Positions 1 through 12,970 of a stretch of DNA of 64,000 bases are shown in pieces; positions within the stretch are counted from its first letter, which is position 1, and each line of letters opens with the position of its first letter. Source of the stretch: Zeugodacus cucurbitae (lineage: Eukaryota; Arthropoda; Insecta; Diptera; Tephritidae); NCBI RefSeq assembly GCF_028554725.1, contig NC_071669.1, positions 4,665,501-4,729,500 on the forward strand, read 5' to 3'. The notes under the pieces are model-generated. The model worked only from the letters and a program-made list of their open reading frames with translations. It searched no databases and was not told where the DNA came from. The translations under genes and the position numbers were made by a program.

Positions 1-1550
1 TAAAAAATCTTCTATGTGGATGCAAGGCTTTGCACAGAAAAAGAAAGACAATCATCGATCACGATTTTCTTGACGATGTCTCCGAAGTTGCAAGACCACA
101 GAATGATTCAGGGAGGACATGATAGTGTAAGGGCTTTCTAGGTCCGATGGAGTTACAATGAGCCTCCTAACGACCTAAATGCGTCGTACGATACCCACTT
201 TACAAACCTAAACCTTACATTATTTATTAGAAAAATCTAAAAATACTATCACTTTGATCTTCCATAATCTTCTCAGGAAGCTACTAGAGACTAGTGCTCT
301 CTGAAGTTCATATATAAGTCGGAAATCGTAACCGGAACCAAGGCCTGGTGAATGATAGAACGCGTTTATAGCCACAACAGCACAAAGGTGGTCCCCAAGA
401 TATCTTATTAGTTGTAAATCTGGCATATTTTCAACAAGACTGTTTGAGGCAAGATTTTCTACAACAATGAGAATCGTAAGCAGTTATTAGTTGGGAATCT
501 GCCATATTTTTTGAAAGATTTTGTGAGGAAAGACTTTGTATACGAATGAGGACCCGACTAATCAAATTTTCGTAAATATTTTTAACATAATTATCTTTAA
601 TAAATTCATTAAATTAATTACATCCCACATAAAATCCAACTAAATTTAATTAAAATCCACAACAAACACATATAACCCCATTCAGCTACTAACCCAAGCG
701 TCACATTACAAGTATATATGCGTCCATGTAACATAGAAAAAATGTCAATTACAGTTTTTCTATTGAAGCTGCACACACTTTAGAAAACACTAATTAAGGA
801 ACTGCAACAACAACAAAAAAACGTCAGAAATTCATAAGAGTCATATGTGAAATGTACCTGGTATATGCACTACGCTAGGGAGTGTTGACATAGAAAGTGC
901 CTACATTTGTGCGCCATTGTATAGCTTTAGGGGACCATGCAACACATGCTACATTGCAACAAATTGGCAAAATAAATATGAAACTAAGCGAGGCATATTT
1001 GAGAGGCAAGCAAAAACACACTTCAAAATAAAGGTGAGGGGGGGTTGAGGAGGGGGAAAGTCAGTGATGTAGTTGTGAAAATATGAATAAAGAATTGGTA
1101 TGGTTACGAGGGTTCCCTAAATATTACGGAATTAAGAAATTGGGTTTAACTGATTGCTCGATGATGATAGGAGTTCGATTAATATTCTTTTTTGAAGAAG
1201 AAGTCTGAAGTTTTATGGGTTAAAGGTCTCGGAGGACTAAATCTTGATACTACCTTTGAAATAGACTTCTGGAAGTAAGTGACAGTTCGTAATAATCATT
1301 TAGGTTGAGGGCGAACAGCTTTAAAAACTCCCCGACCCGCCTTTTCAATCCAACCTAGTATCACTTTCGTCACCAGTCAGGCCTAGCTCCATCAGAGTAT
1401 TGATATATGATACGAGAACCTACTAGTGTTTATCGAATCTGTTTTCTTGTGAATAAGATGATCTGAACTCAAGTATCTACCATGAAATTATAGTCGGCTC
1501 GTGACCTAACTATATATATTTTCAAGCACAAAATCAAAATAAATTGGACT
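1..1550. other. AT-rich intergenic sequence, no gene recognised
   Basis: I see no coding exon, RNA gene or intact mobile element. The short open frames have no recognisable motifs and lie in AT-rich DNA. Confidence 0.5.
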
Positions 1551-1554
1551 TTAC

Positions 1555-1935
1555 TTGGGTTTTCTGTAGACTGGATCAAAAAAGGTCAAAGTTCAATAAT
1601 AAACTCTTTAGATATTGTTCTTATAACAGACGGTACCGTTATTTGATTTTTGAAGCTGGCAATTCTTGACTATTTGATCTACTTGGGTCTGTAGACTGGA
1701 TCAAAAAAGGTCAAAGTTCAATAATAAACTCTTTAGATATTGTTCTTATAACAGAAGGTACCGTTACTTGATTTTTGAAGCTGGCAATTCTTGACTATTT
1801 GATCCACTTGGGTCCAGTAGACTGGATCAAAAAAGGTCAAAGTTCAATAATAAACTCTTTAGATATTGTTCTTATAACAGAAGGTACCGTTATTTGATTT
1901 TTGGAGCTGGCAATTCTTGACTATTTGATCCACTT
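1555..1935. repeat. Tandem repeat, 3 copies of about 125 bp
   Basis: Three near-identical units are anchored by GTAGACTGGATCAAAAAAGG at about 1566, 1691 and 1817, so the period is 125-126 bp. Each unit continues through AGATATTGTTCTTATAACAG and a GGTACCGTTA block to CTGGCAATTCTTGACTATTT. The copies differ by only a few bases, which points to recent duplication or homogenisation. No coding potential is apparent; the antisense frames across it are incidental. Confidence 0.9.
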
Positions 1936-4085
1936 TAAGCTTGTGAGATCCCCATTCTACGAATCTAAAATTTTTAACATAACCCTCGTAAATCTCAAAA
2001 GTATAGTAGACTCTCCTTGAATGACTCTTGAAGAAATAGCTTCGAGTGTTTGCATAATGCATAAACAGCCATAAAGTGCCCGTGGGGTAACATATAGTCC
2101 AACAACTGCACTTGTAAATCATTAAAAAATAAGAAATTCGTAAGAAAATTTTGCGATTTCTCGACAGAGCCTAAATAAATATAACGGTTTATAATGCATT
2201 TAATGTCCAACACGTGCAGCTTTCTTTTCTACATTCTCAAAATGTGACCGAGCTTAAAAATGCTGCAAAAAAGAAGTCTTCGTTTTCGTTTCGCTTATTT
2301 CATTCTCCGTTTATTTGTTGCAGTCAAGCACTGTGAACCACTTGTCCGTAGCGCTGTAATTGGGTAACATGACTTGGTCAAGAGGTGCACGCTCCACTAC
2401 AGACATTTGCTACACAAATTAAGAATAAGAAAGTAGGTGCACTCGGCATATGCATGCACTCAGAAGAATGTGAGTGTGAGTATATACATAAGTGTCCTGT
2501 AGCGAAAAGATTTCAAGATGGACTGTAGGAAAATTTACGAGAAAAATTGAACAATTTCAAAAGGTGAGTTTGTGATTCAAAATTCTTCTTTTAGTCTTTG
2601 AGATTCAATTTCTTACCAAGGCCGAAACTTACAATCAAAATTATTCGACAAAAAAAAAATTTCGAAAAATAGCCTAAGACCTCTAGGGGCTTCAAACTTG
2701 TGCTCCCTACTTTTGTGGGGAGAGAAAGAAACTAGACCAGAACAAACACAGCGAATTTTACATTAAAACTCCACAACAAGCTTTCAATTTCCTACAGGGT
2801 AGGCATGAAAGTTAGTATGTTAGCACACAGTGAAGTCAAGGGTTCCTTTATTTACTTTGCTGCACTTAAAACTTGAATATTTTTATTTTTTTTTTGTTCA
2901 CTTGAACTTATTTATTTGACTCGAATTCCCTCACTTGCAATCCTAAACGTACATTTGGCTTGCGCTGAAGCTGAGCCGGTGTTGAACGGAGTCGCATTCG
3001 TCTGCTGCAGAAAACAAAAACAAAAAGAAAGAAAGTGAGCTTTCGCATAAGCATTTAGCTTGAACTAAATTTACGACGTGTTTACGATGTACAAAATTAT
3101 AGGTTTCACACTAATGTAGCGCAACAACGCGAGTCGGTGCGCGGAGAGGGGGATCGGGCACTTCGTCTTCGCAATGCTCCAGTTGGATGGTATTGATGGC
3201 AATGGATGGAAGTGCGAGCATGCGGCTTCAATCCGTGGAGACGTTCAAATGAAGGTGTGCGTGCAGAAAAAGGGTGGAATCACAATGGAACGTTGCATAT
3301 GTATCTACGATGTTTTTGTGCAACAAAAGAATAAAATTTTGCAATTTGTAATGAATGACGGCCGCATTACTAGTGTAATAAACAAAAATTAAAAAAAAAA
3401 ATATTCATTGTCTCTAGGGAAATATGTGTGTTTTGCTCTATATCTGTGTCGAGCTATATCTGCGTCGAGCTCTATCATCATTTAAGATTGACTAAGGTAG
3501 CTTCAGTGGAGTCCATTTTGTAAGAATGAAGGTTTACTTAGTAATATATAGCAAAACTTTAGTTGTTGTACTCTTTACGTTAAGCTCCAAAAGCTGGAAC
3601 GCAGTGCAATCAATATCGAGGAGTTTCAAAACAAAAAACTAATTTCGCTTGAGCGAATGTACGATTACCATCGAGAGCTGATCTCCATCGAACCGAGAGA
3701 CGTCAAGACGTTTTGACTTCATTGGTCGATTCATGGAATCCTGATGATCGAATCGTAGGATGCGATCTTTTCATGAAACACAAATACCATTAGGTGAGGA
3801 ACCTTTCAGGAGCAAAAAAGACGGATATAGACGAAGGCAAGCAAAATGACGAAATCAGCCGTCTGGGTTATTATTCGAGCAAGGAAAATTGGGATTCTTA
3901 CCTGAAACGTTTTCCGGGAATAACAAAATAACCGATGTGGTAGGCGATCTTGAAAATTGCGAATATTATTTTAGAGAAAAACCGAGGTAACCTCGAAATT
4001 GTAAATGCGGCTTTCTAAGATATTGCGTTATATAAAACAATAAGTCAGAAATAATGTACCGTCCTCTAAGAAAAAAGCAAAAAGC
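1936..4085. other. Intergenic sequence, no gene recognised
   Basis: Mostly AT-rich sequence with poly-A/T runs and one more GC-balanced patch around 2940-3300. A 72-codon open frame at 3174-3392 has no recognisable domain, splice context or repeat match. The stretch at 3580-4080 may be further decayed retroelement, but I could not identify it. Confidence 0.4.
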
Positions 4086-4089
4086 CAGT

Positions 4090-4735
4090 GTTTATAACCA
4101 CACTCTTTAAATTAACTTCTTCCAACTGTTCATATGTTTGGTCAACTTGGGAGGATCTCGGAGTTATTACAATTGGACTTGATCTACGTTTAAACAATGT
4201 TACCAACATATCTGGCTGGGAACGAGCCGAGACTTTATTGTCCTATTGTGCCCTAGCGCTGAATAACTGGACCTCTCGCGAGCTCGGTAAACGCTGGTTA
4301 AAAACCAGAACCTGCTCGGTTGCGAGATCCTTTTAGCTCAGAGAGGAATGGTGGGAGTACTCAGTGGACACTGCGGAATAGTCATGCATGCGATGAGATT
4401 AGGAATCCTGCTGGACACAAACTGCCATGGCTGTATGGATAAGGAGAAGGTGGAAACATTAAGTCATTTCCTCCTCCACTATCAATAATTTGCAAAACTG
4501 AGGTTAAAACATTAGCTATACCTTTTTAGAACCAAGCGAACTCTTCGCAATGGACATTAGCCATTAAAATTTCAATTTCTGATAGGCCCAAAGCGTTTCG
4601 GCGATGCATTAGTTTCTTCTTTACGATCCATACTCAGGAGTCTATGGCATCACAATAGACCGGGGTCTTTAGCTGTCCAAATGGGATCCATTGAGACAGC
4701 TGTCGCGAAGGTCGGCCTTTTAATCGAACCTAACC
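4090..4735 (+). mobile_element. Decayed non-LTR retrotransposon 3' end (RNase H to C-terminus)
   Basis: The broken plus-strand frame carries a W-x6-KRW-x3-RTCSVARSF block at 4265-4335, closely like RRW-x4-TCSVARSF of the LINE fragment at 18.7 kb. After a stop and frame change, peptides resembling a C-terminal Cys/His region follow (around GTNCHGCMDK and ETLSHFLLHY), then SKRFGDA. This order is typical of R1/I/Loner-type LINEs. The 3' end near 4735 reads CGAACCTAACC, matching the CCTAA-type tail of the other copy. Frameshifts and stops make it a dead remnant. The exact clade is inferred. Confidence 0.65.
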
Positions 4736-4739
4736 AATA

Positions 4740-5500
4740 TATTCAATAACCAATAACCCCTCTGTCTCTTCATCGGAAAAATTCATCTCTTGCCCTCACT
4801 TTTTTCGTATAAAACTTGTGGGAACCCTCTCTTTGATTCCTTCCCCCTTATGTACACTTTCCAGCGCCTAATTAATTCACTAATAATGAATATCACTTCA
4901 AATCAATTCAATCTTCATAAATATTAAATATTTTCCACTCATTGCATTAAGAGGCCAGTAAAAATAGACATCATTGTGTTATTGGGAAAAAATCACAACA
5001 ATAACACGACATCCACTGCATAGATAAATAGGAAAAACCGTAGATAATTACTTACTCATAAGTGACTAAACAGTCAAACAACATTAGCGGCGGTAACCAG
5101 TAGCAGCTGCTGGTGGTTACACAAAAACACAGTCTTCGCTTAATCCGCTTATGCTGCCAGCCGGCATACCGCTGCACGGCGAGCGCGTTAAGCGCATTTC
5201 ATTTACGACGAGCGAGCAATAATATATGTAAGTATTTTGCATAAATTTTAGCATAAATTAAAATTGCACGGAAAGTTTGAAAGTTTTTATGCCATGTCGA
5301 ACGATTTGCAGTGTTGTAAATGAAATTATGATGCTTTTTAGGAGGGTGAGAGGTTATAGAGTTGTTTGAAGTTATCCGGATTATAAAATGTAATGGATTT
5401 TTTCTTTAAAGATCAATAAGTTCGGACCTTTCAATACCGGAACCGATCAATCAAGATATCGATATTTCATGCTCAGTTTTGTATCAATAATCATCTTCCA
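4740..5500. other. AT-rich spacer, nothing recognised
   Basis: AT-rich sequence with a GC-richer patch at about 5090-5215. No exon, RNA gene or repeat unit is recognisable. Confidence 0.45.
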
Positions 5501-5502
5501 TA

Positions 5503-6545
5503 CAGATCCTGGTCTTCATCTAGATTGCAATGCTCCTCGATCATTAGAGGGTTTCCACATCGATTATTTTTATAAAGTTTTCATCCAGGTCTTGGTCCCC
5601 ATCCAGATTGCAGTGCGTCTCGAAAATTATGGACTTGCACATCCATTATTTTTATAAACTGCAGGACCTGGTCTCTATCTAGATTTCAATGCTCCTCGAT
5701 TATTACGGGGTTGCCACATCGATTCTTTTAAAAAAATTGTAACCAGGTCCTGGCCTCCATCTAGATAGCAATTCCTTTCCTTTGATTATGGACTGTGTAG
5801 ATTCTTTTTATAAAGTTTTCATCCAGGTCCTGGCCTCTATCTAGATTGCAATGCTCCTCGATCATTACGGGTTTGCCACATCGATTCTTTAAAATAAATT
5901 TTATACAGGTCCAGGTCTCCATCTAGAATATAATGTTCCTCGATCAATACGGGGTTGCCACATCGATTCTTAAAAAAAAAATTTATCCAGGGCCAGGTCT
6001 CCATCTAGAATATAATGTTCCTCGATCAATACGGGGTTGCCACATCGATTATTTTTATAATTTTTTCATTCAGGTCCTGGGCCCCATCCAGATTGCAGTT
6101 CGTCTCGATGATTGTGGGCATCCCACATCGATTCTTTTTATACATTTTTCATTCAGGTCCAGGTCCCCATCCAGTTTGTCGTTCGTTTCGATGAATATGG
6201 GCATGCCACATCAATTCTTTTTATAAATGTTTCATACAGGTCCTGGTCTCCATCTAGATTGCAGTGCGTCTCGATGATTATGGTGTTGCCACATCGTTTT
6301 TTCATAAATTTGTCATTCAATTCCTGGTCTCCATACAGATTGCAGTGCGTCTCGAGGATTATAGGATTGCCACATCGTTTTTTTTTTATAAATTTGTCCT
6401 TCAATTCCTGGTCTCCATCCAGATTGCAGTGCGTCTCGATGATTATGGGCTTGCTACAACGATTCTTTTTATAAAATTTTCTGGTCTCCACCGTCTCCAT
6501 GATTGTGAGCTTTCTCCATCGATTTTTTATAAAACCTAGTACTTA
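5503..6545. repeat. Minisatellite array, about 12.5 units of 83 bp
   Basis: Units recur about every 77-84 bp (starts near 5503, 5586, 5663, 5745, 5824, 5907, 5988, 6072, 6155, 6237, 6320 and 6404, plus a partial unit at 6480). The core is CAGGTCCTGGTCTCCATC, followed by TAGATTGCAATGC or CAGATTGCAGTGC, CTCGAT, GCCACATCGATT and a T/A-rich spacer. Two sub-variants occur: a GCTCCTCGATCA type to the left and a GCGTCTCGATGA type to the right. Several frames are open on both strands (for example 6112-6474 plus and 6153-6500 minus), as expected of a repeat unit that happens to lack stops. I do not treat them as genes. Confidence 0.92.
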
Positions 6546-8255
6546 GCGTATTTTTAGAAAAAAAAGAAGTCTCATCCATTAAAGCCGTTATGTCAAATCT
6601 TAATTGTCATCGAAATTTATCGCGGTAGTCACGCGCCTGCTTTCCACATTGCTCATTTTTCTTCTGTTATGTGGCGGTGGCAGAGCGCTTGCCACAGCAT
6701 GCGCTCACCTTTTTGATGTTGTAATTAGCCACTTACTTCCTACTCCGCCTAGCGCGCTTTTTTCATCATTTTTTTCTTTGCATTTTTAATTTTTTTTTTT
6801 GTTTTTTTTACACACATCTTGCTACCTCATAAGCCCTTTGTTTTCTTTTGTTGTTGTCATGCATCAAATTCGCATTTACCTTCAAGTGAATTGAGCACAA
6901 TGAAGTGGCCAATTTGCCACACCCCTTAATGCGTTTGCGCCCACTCCGCACCAGCAACCAACCAACAGCAACAAAAAGGAAATGCAATAAGCAGCCACAA
7001 AAACAAAAAAAGGCAGGCAGCAGCAGCCGACCGCGCTGCACATAAGACCGCCACAAAACCGCAAAAAGTGCAGCCGCCATATTGCAACATGCCATGCTGC
7101 GCGCGCTCACTCATCAACGTGTAATGCAATGCAACGCTGACTTTTATAAACAAAGCGCAGCTGCATTACAGCAAAAACAACAAGAAAAACATAGCGCCGC
7201 TGTTGCTGCAGTGGTTGTGGCTGTGTGCGGCCCCTTTGGGTGGTTTTTGACACGTGTCGCATTTGTGCATTTGTCAGCAACATCTTTGCGTGCCAACTCA
7301 AGTGTTGCACCTCAGCACACATCATATGTGGCACACACACGCGCTCATCATTTAACGGCGGTCGCAGCGCCCGCAGTGGTTGGTGTTGCCTTATACCAGC
7401 AAAGCTCCGGCGCTGGGGTCTCTCAAGGCGTCACCTGCTGCGCGCTCGCTGCCCGCAGTGCCAGTGCCATCTTTAATGTCAACAGTGGAATCACCTAAAT
7501 TATCAGCGTCACTCATCAACTACATCATCAGCGCAGCAGCAGCGCCCAAAGGCTTTTGTAATTTCCATCAGCGGTCTGTCGATGTGATTGCACATTTGTT
7601 GCATGCGTTGGTTTTTCTTACCATTTTTTTCTGTTTTCCTTTGTGCGTTTTTTGTTGTTTTGCATTTATTATTGTCAACGCGCGCGGTTTCCTCGGTTTG
7701 ATATATGAGCCCGCACGCCAAGTTGCTTTTCCACACACCAGCAGCCACACCGCGGCCGCCTTTGCTTTATCCAACTGTTGCTGCGTGCGCGTTGATTGGG
7801 AGCACACACTCAGGTTTCGGCTGTTGATTTCCTTTGTTCGTTTGCTTTGCTTTTGCGCTATGTGGCAGTCACATCTTTTACGTTTCCGGTTTGTTGGTTT
7901 TTTCATTTTTCGCTCTAGAAACTTTGAATGCCGCACAGCTACTTGGTTGCGCTTAAAAGAACGTGTGAGTACAGGTGTTGCAATGGCACCCAATGGGATT
8001 GCTGTGAGCATTAAAGTGAGAGTTGAGTTTGCCGCCGTTTCGAGGTGACAGAGAATTCATTAAGATATTACGAAAATCGTGAAAATCTCTATCTTTAAAC
8101 AAAATATAATAGGAGACTGATCGGATCTCATTCCTACATTCCGAAATTTAGACCTAAATGGCGTCCAGTATCTGCTGATTAGAAAAGTAAGACCGTTATT
8201 GATACCAGAAACGATGCTCAACAACTTGTCTTGGACTAAACTCCTCTTGAAAGAA
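6546..8255. other. Intergenic region of higher GC content, no supported gene
   Basis: The base composition here is more balanced, and overlapping open frames occur on both strands: plus 7082-7498 and 7380-8048, minus 7568-8011. Their peptides are compositionally odd, lack domains and signal peptides, and are mutually incompatible. The sequence is rich in CAGCAG/GTTG motifs, as in Diptera intergenic or UTR DNA. It could be regulatory or an untranslated exon, but nothing proves that. Confidence 0.45.
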
Positions 8256-8259
8256 AGAG

Positions 8260-8660
8260 GGGTTCTTCCACTAAAGACTTGCTTCCTCTGAAGAATTTCT
8301 TCAGAAAACTTATAGATTTCGTCGTCCCATGGAATATCAGAGTGGTGATAGATCTAATTCTTCTTTCTTGTATCAGTCCTATTGGGCCTCTGCTCAGCGA
8401 GCGGCTGCTCCAGCCTCGCACACCAAGTTTCATCACTGGTTATTCCACCGGAGACATCGTCTACCTCTACGTCCTTTACCACCGACTCCCGCATCGAATA
8501 CCTTTTTCGCTAGAACGTCATCATCCATCCTCACAACAACACCAAAGTGCTCAGTCGCAGGATCTTTATTCGCAGACAATATCAATGTCTCGATACAGCT
8601 CGTCATTTGTCCGGATACGATAGCCGTCGCCAATACAAAGTACCAAAAATATTGCGAAGA
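8260..8660 (-). mobile_element. Decayed LINE C-terminal fragment (minus strand)
   Basis: The minus-strand frame at 8633-8433 encodes VVRMDDDVLAKKVFDAG followed by GRRGRRCLRW. This matches the conserved tail of insect non-LTR reverse-transcriptase ORFs, typically (R/W)LGHVVRM-x-KVFDA-x-GR-x-GRP-x-RW. Frameshifts and stops follow within about 150 bp toward 8260. Similar tails occur at 10.3, 30.1 and 41.9 kb. Confidence 0.65.
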
Positions 8661-8810
8661 TCTTTTCTCTGGAACACTCCAAGAGCCAGCTAATTACTTT
8701 TTGACATAATCCAAGCTTCGACGCCACACAGAAACACAGATATTATTCATCTTGCCCTCATTGACTGTCAGAAGTAAGATCTAATATTCATAATATTAAA
8801 ACGAAGGACT

Positions 8811-9430
8811 GCTATGGAGAACAGAAGAGAGCTCCAGCAGACAATATCAGCGAGAAGGAATAAAAATGGGAGGAAAACAAATTTGGACCAGTTCCACTTA
8901 TAACCGTCCCAGTGGCTACTTCGGTTTTTAAGTATATCGAGCTAGAAACCCAATGAATATGGGAATTACTATTGAAAAGACTAACTGACCTCAGGTGGAA
9001 CTCATGCAGAAAATATAGTTGAGACCAATCTTCTTTTGGCAGCCCTAGAATCCATTTTTCTTCTTCTAAAGACTTTATTCAAAAAACTTATTGATTTCGT
9101 CGTCCCTCGAAGTACCAGAGAGGTGATAGACTTACGAAATATTAGGAAAGATTTAATTGATCTTGTAAGATCTAATATTAGATTATAAATTTGAAAAGAT
9201 ATGGTATTGGTATCGGTCGGTACGAACGACTGCTATAGAAAATAAAGGAGAGATCCATCAGACGAGGAATAAAAATGCAAGAAATGTCGCCTAGGAAGAA
9301 TAAATTTGGACTAGTTGCACTTATAATCGACCCTGTGGCTACTTCGATTTCTAAGTATATCAAGCCAGACCCACAATGAGCTTAGGAACTACTTTTGGAT
9401 AGACTAACTGGGCTCATGTCGAGCTCATTA
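8811..9430. repeat. Diverged direct duplication, about 200 bp, offset about 418 bp
   Basis: The stretch at about 8811-9010 is repeated at about 9229-9428. Shared blocks include CTGCTAT at the start, GAGGAATAAAAATG-like, AAATTTGGAC(C/T)AGTT, TGGCTACTTCG and AAGTATATC. A related upstream block at 8280-8352 (TTTCGTCGTCCC, GTGGTGATAGA) recurs at 9061-9135. The whole segment from about 8280 therefore looks like two copies of one unit. No protein is recognisable in the duplicated part. Confidence 0.6.
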
Positions 9431-10285
9431 TTCGGCATGCGTCGATTAGCTCTCTTAGAGATTTAGTTCAAGGTTTCAAGTTCTATTTTACATATATTCC
9501 ATACTCGAAAGACACGAGTCTTCTCAGCAACAAAGCATAGAGAATTATATCTTTAATTGCAACGCAAATAAATTTGCTCATTTGCGATAAGCAAATAGAC
9601 TTTGGTTTTACGCCCATTTGCCAACAAATGCTGCTTGCCACACCACAGTAGATAACCGCATGTGGATATGTGAGCGCCTGAGCGTGTTGCATGAAGTCAA
9701 CTTGCATGTTTGCATTTCTATTGTTATTTAATTATCTATTTTCTTTTACTTCTAATTACTTATTTTGCCATTTTTAATTTCCCTAACAACTCACCTCCCA
9801 ACGCTATCTTGCCTCCACACAAGCCCACGTCTTGCGAGCGACCCCTTCTTCGCGCCAGCTGACTAAACGTTGCACTTTCAACAAAACGATTTCCATGTTA
9901 GACAACCGTTTGTAAGTTGTTGAAGTTGCCGCACAGCAAAAAAACGCAGAAGACACATAAATAATACAAAGGTATCTTCATGCGGAAAAAAATACATTGC
10001 AAATTGTGGTTAATAATTTCTTTGCGCCTTCCCCTTTCTCCCCGTCGCAGTTAAATCTTTAAATTGTTTACGTCTACATTATCATTTTGCGGTTTATACT
10101 TATGAAGATTAATGACTATTTAGCCGTTGGTAAAAAGTGACGACTGTAAGTGTCTGGAAAAGCGTGCAATTAAAGACTGTGGAATGCCTTCTCTGATGGA
10201 ACTATTAGTATAACACTTCGACAGGTGTAGGTTATTTATGAGAGAAGGGGAGTTGTTTCCATTTATATTGTAAGGAAGACGAGTT
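9431..10285. other. Intergenic sequence, nothing recognised
   Basis: No coding exon, tRNA or repeat array is recognisable. Confidence 0.4.
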
Positions 10286-10289
10286 ATTC

Positions 10290-10510
10290 AAATGAAGAGA
10301 CGGAAGTGCTCCAGCTCTGAAAGTGTTCGATGTAGTACCCGCTGTTGGAAGCCAAGGAAGAGGAAGACCTGCACTGCGTTGGAAGAACCAGGTGGAGAAG
10401 GACCTGGCTACACTTCGTATTACCAATTAGCGCCAAACTGCAAAAAGTAGGCGCGCTGTTGTGTACTCGGGTATAACCGCGAAAGCGCTGTCTATGCTAG
10501 TCTAGAAGAA
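10290..10510 (+). mobile_element. Decayed LINE C-terminal fragment (plus strand)
   Basis: The plus strand encodes SAPALKVFDVVPAVGSQGRG, then RPALRWKNQVEKDLATLRIT, a stop, and RQTAKSRR. This is the characteristic last segment of a fly non-LTR retrotransposon reverse-transcriptase ORF (the KVFD, GRGRPALRW and NW-RQ-A-R blocks). A TAG replaces the expected Trp codon in the last block, and a stop lies just upstream, so the copy is dead. Only about 200 bp is recognisable. Confidence 0.75.
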
Positions 10511-12350
10511 GAACGAGACTAATACCAAATAGCGGGAGACGGTTCGCTTTTAAAGATAAAGTAATGATGTCGAGATCGTTTTGCTTTCGGGAAAGAATTG
10601 CCGGTAAATCTGAACGATAGAAAAGAAGACTGACTTGCCACAGTATACCGAATTGTCTCTCTCTTACAACCTCTAGAGCCTATTACTTGTGTAATTATAT
10701 TGGAATCTTCTGTGTGACAGTAAAGAAGGTCTCAACAAACATGTTGGAAATGCCTTACAAGCTCCGCTTTTTCTTCCAGACAGCCCAGTAAGATCCCTAC
10801 CGCTGAGCACATTTCTCTCTTTCTGGCAGGCGACTTTTATAGTAAAATGGAAATACAAAAATTGGTGAGAGAGTGCTGGTGTATTTTATTTTTAACTTTC
10901 CCAAGTCGTTGAGCCTTATAACCTTGAATGTCTCGACACCTGCGTACATGATCTTTCCTTTAAATCAATTGTATGTACGTACACATATGGCGACGGCGTA
11001 TTGGCGATACAACAGCGATATGCCAACAAAGAGCGAATCCACGCGCCTGCGCAACCGAGCTATGGCTACACATATGAGCCCCGCAGCCGTCGCTCCGATC
11101 CGCATTATTTTCATATGCGAATCAGGTGCACAATTTCAGCCAGCTGAATGCCCAATTGCATTTTGATGAGTTGCAAAAGCATTTGCCTGCTGTACGCTGT
11201 CAACAAGTTGCAAAATGTCCAATGGCTTGGAATTGAAATACGCTTGCGAAAATGCAAGCAGAATAAGAAAAAAATATAAAACAATTTAACGCTAACGAAA
11301 TTGGCGAAATGGCAAAGAAACGAGCAAAACCAAAAAATCGTACGCAGTTGGTCGTTGGCCGTCGATTGCAGGTTGCTGTAACGCTGTCACAACAAGTGTT
11401 TGTGACGACAATAATAGCATCAAAGTCTCGCGCGTACAATTTCTCACGTTACCACTTTGCCGGCGGTTTGGTGGTTGTGTGGTTGGCTGGCAGCTGGCAG
11501 CTAGCGGCACTGCAGCTGCCAAAATCCGACATGCTGTCTGCTGTCAGTCGCCTTGCTTGGCTTGCGAGCACCAACAACACGCTACAGCCCACACAAAGTC
11601 TTGAACTTGCCAGTCACACGCGTGTCCACAGTACGAGCTTGAGGAAGCCAAACCAAAACAACCCAGTTCGCCAATCAACTCGCGTCAGACGTTCGTCCGG
11701 TCACTTAACTGCAACAACCGCCAACCGTCGCTCCGGACGTATTATCAGCAACACGTGGGCGTCTTTCACACCACTGGCAACAATGTTGCGCCAGCCTGCT
11801 GTGCAGCAACGACTTTTTCAAGTCTTGTGCTGTCTTTCAGTCTTTTTTTTACATCTATGTCTTTGCGTTTAGTTAATTTCCCATCAACAACCTCCGCAAT
11901 TGAGCTTTCGCACTCACTTGGATCGCTTCGTTTTCGTCTCTTAATACCGTCCATTTCGCACTTTAATGAGCTCTCGTCGTGCCATATCCTTTCTGGTTTC
12001 ACGAAATCTCACCGCTTTTTATTGTCAATAAAATCGCATTTTGCTAACTTTATATCCGTGTCTGCGCATTTTTTACTACGCAAATTTCGATTATTTCCAT
12101 TTGAATGCGTTTCTCTAGCTTTATGTTTGGTTAAGCTGCAGAAATTGTCGGCGAAAAAAATGAGTGCACTGTGCTTAATTGGCATTGATTTTACGACTGG
12201 CCGTTATTATGGGATTGGTGATAGAGAAAACCGGTGAAATTGATGTTGAGGGAATTGTGGAGTTTTTGACAGTGTTTCAAGTTACGAAGCCTTCCATCCC
12301 CCGAATTTACATGAATGCAGTGATTATTGTTGTTATTGTAGTAGTGTAAA
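10511..12350. other. Intergenic sequence with incidental open frames
   Basis: The longest open frame (11309-11872, plus) gives a basic, low-information peptide with no domain, signal peptide or plausible splice context, and other frames overlap it. I see no supported gene. The sequence at about 11440-11720 is GC-richer and could be regulatory. Confidence 0.4.
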
Positions 12351-12354
12351 AGAT

Positions 12355-12970
12355 TCGCCGAAAAATCCTGAAGAAGTATACCAATTTGACAGTTCTTGGT
12401 CGTGTAAGAATCCGGTTCCGTTTCGGTTACGTAGACTGTCATGGTATTGCCAAGTACAGAATTGGGATCGCTCGGTTCGCAAGTTCAGAATTTCACTAAC
12501 GATCTTTAATAGATACAACAGAAATCGTTGGAACTTCTGAGGTCATGAGAGCAGTTCCCGGTTTCATTTTGTAACACGTTGATTTGGGAAGCTTTTATGG
12601 ATGGTTCAGAACACTTGTCTACATCGGACCTTGGAACTAACGGTATTTTACGTTTCGGACGGTATTTTTATTTCGGCTCGGCCATCCATAAAACATCCCT
12701 CAAATAATTCTGAAGAAGTCTGCAGATTTGACTGATCTTGGTCGTGTCCGTTCCGGTTACGTAGAACCGGATATATATAGTTCTATATATTATACATCAC
12801 AGCAGATCGAACAGACTGTCACAAGCCATTTTCAGTAGATACAACAGGAATCATCAGAATGTGTGAGCTCATGGTATGGTAGTTCCGGGTCCATTTTATA
12901 ATACGTCCATTCAGATTTGCTCATGTTGCATCGGAGCATGGAACTAACGTTTTACGCATTCGGCCGAGCG
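12355..12970. repeat. Diverged direct duplication, about 300 bp units
   Basis: A unit at about 12355-12660 is repeated at about 12705-12970. Matching blocks in order are: TCCTGAAGAAGT versus TTCTGAAGAAGT; TTGAC-GTTCTTGGTCGTGT versus TTGACTGATCTTGGTCGTGT; TTCCGTTTCGGTTACGTAGA versus TTCCGGTTACGTAGA; AGATACAACAGAAATC versus AGATACAACAGGAATC; and CATCGGA---TGGAACTAACG in both. The copies have many indels, so the duplication is old. No protein is recognised. Confidence 0.65.

Noticed and set aside
6112..6500. Open frames of 120 codons (plus) and 115 codons (minus)
   Set aside because: Both are by-products of the 83-bp minisatellite, whose units lack stops in several frames.
7380..8048. 222-codon open frame on the plus strand, with 138- and 147-codon frames overlapping on both strands
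   Set aside because: Frames are mutually incompatible, compositionally odd, and lack domains, signal peptide or splice context; consistent with chance in GC-balanced DNA.
11309..11872. 187-codon basic open frame
   Set aside because: No recognisable domain, and other frames are open over the same stretch.
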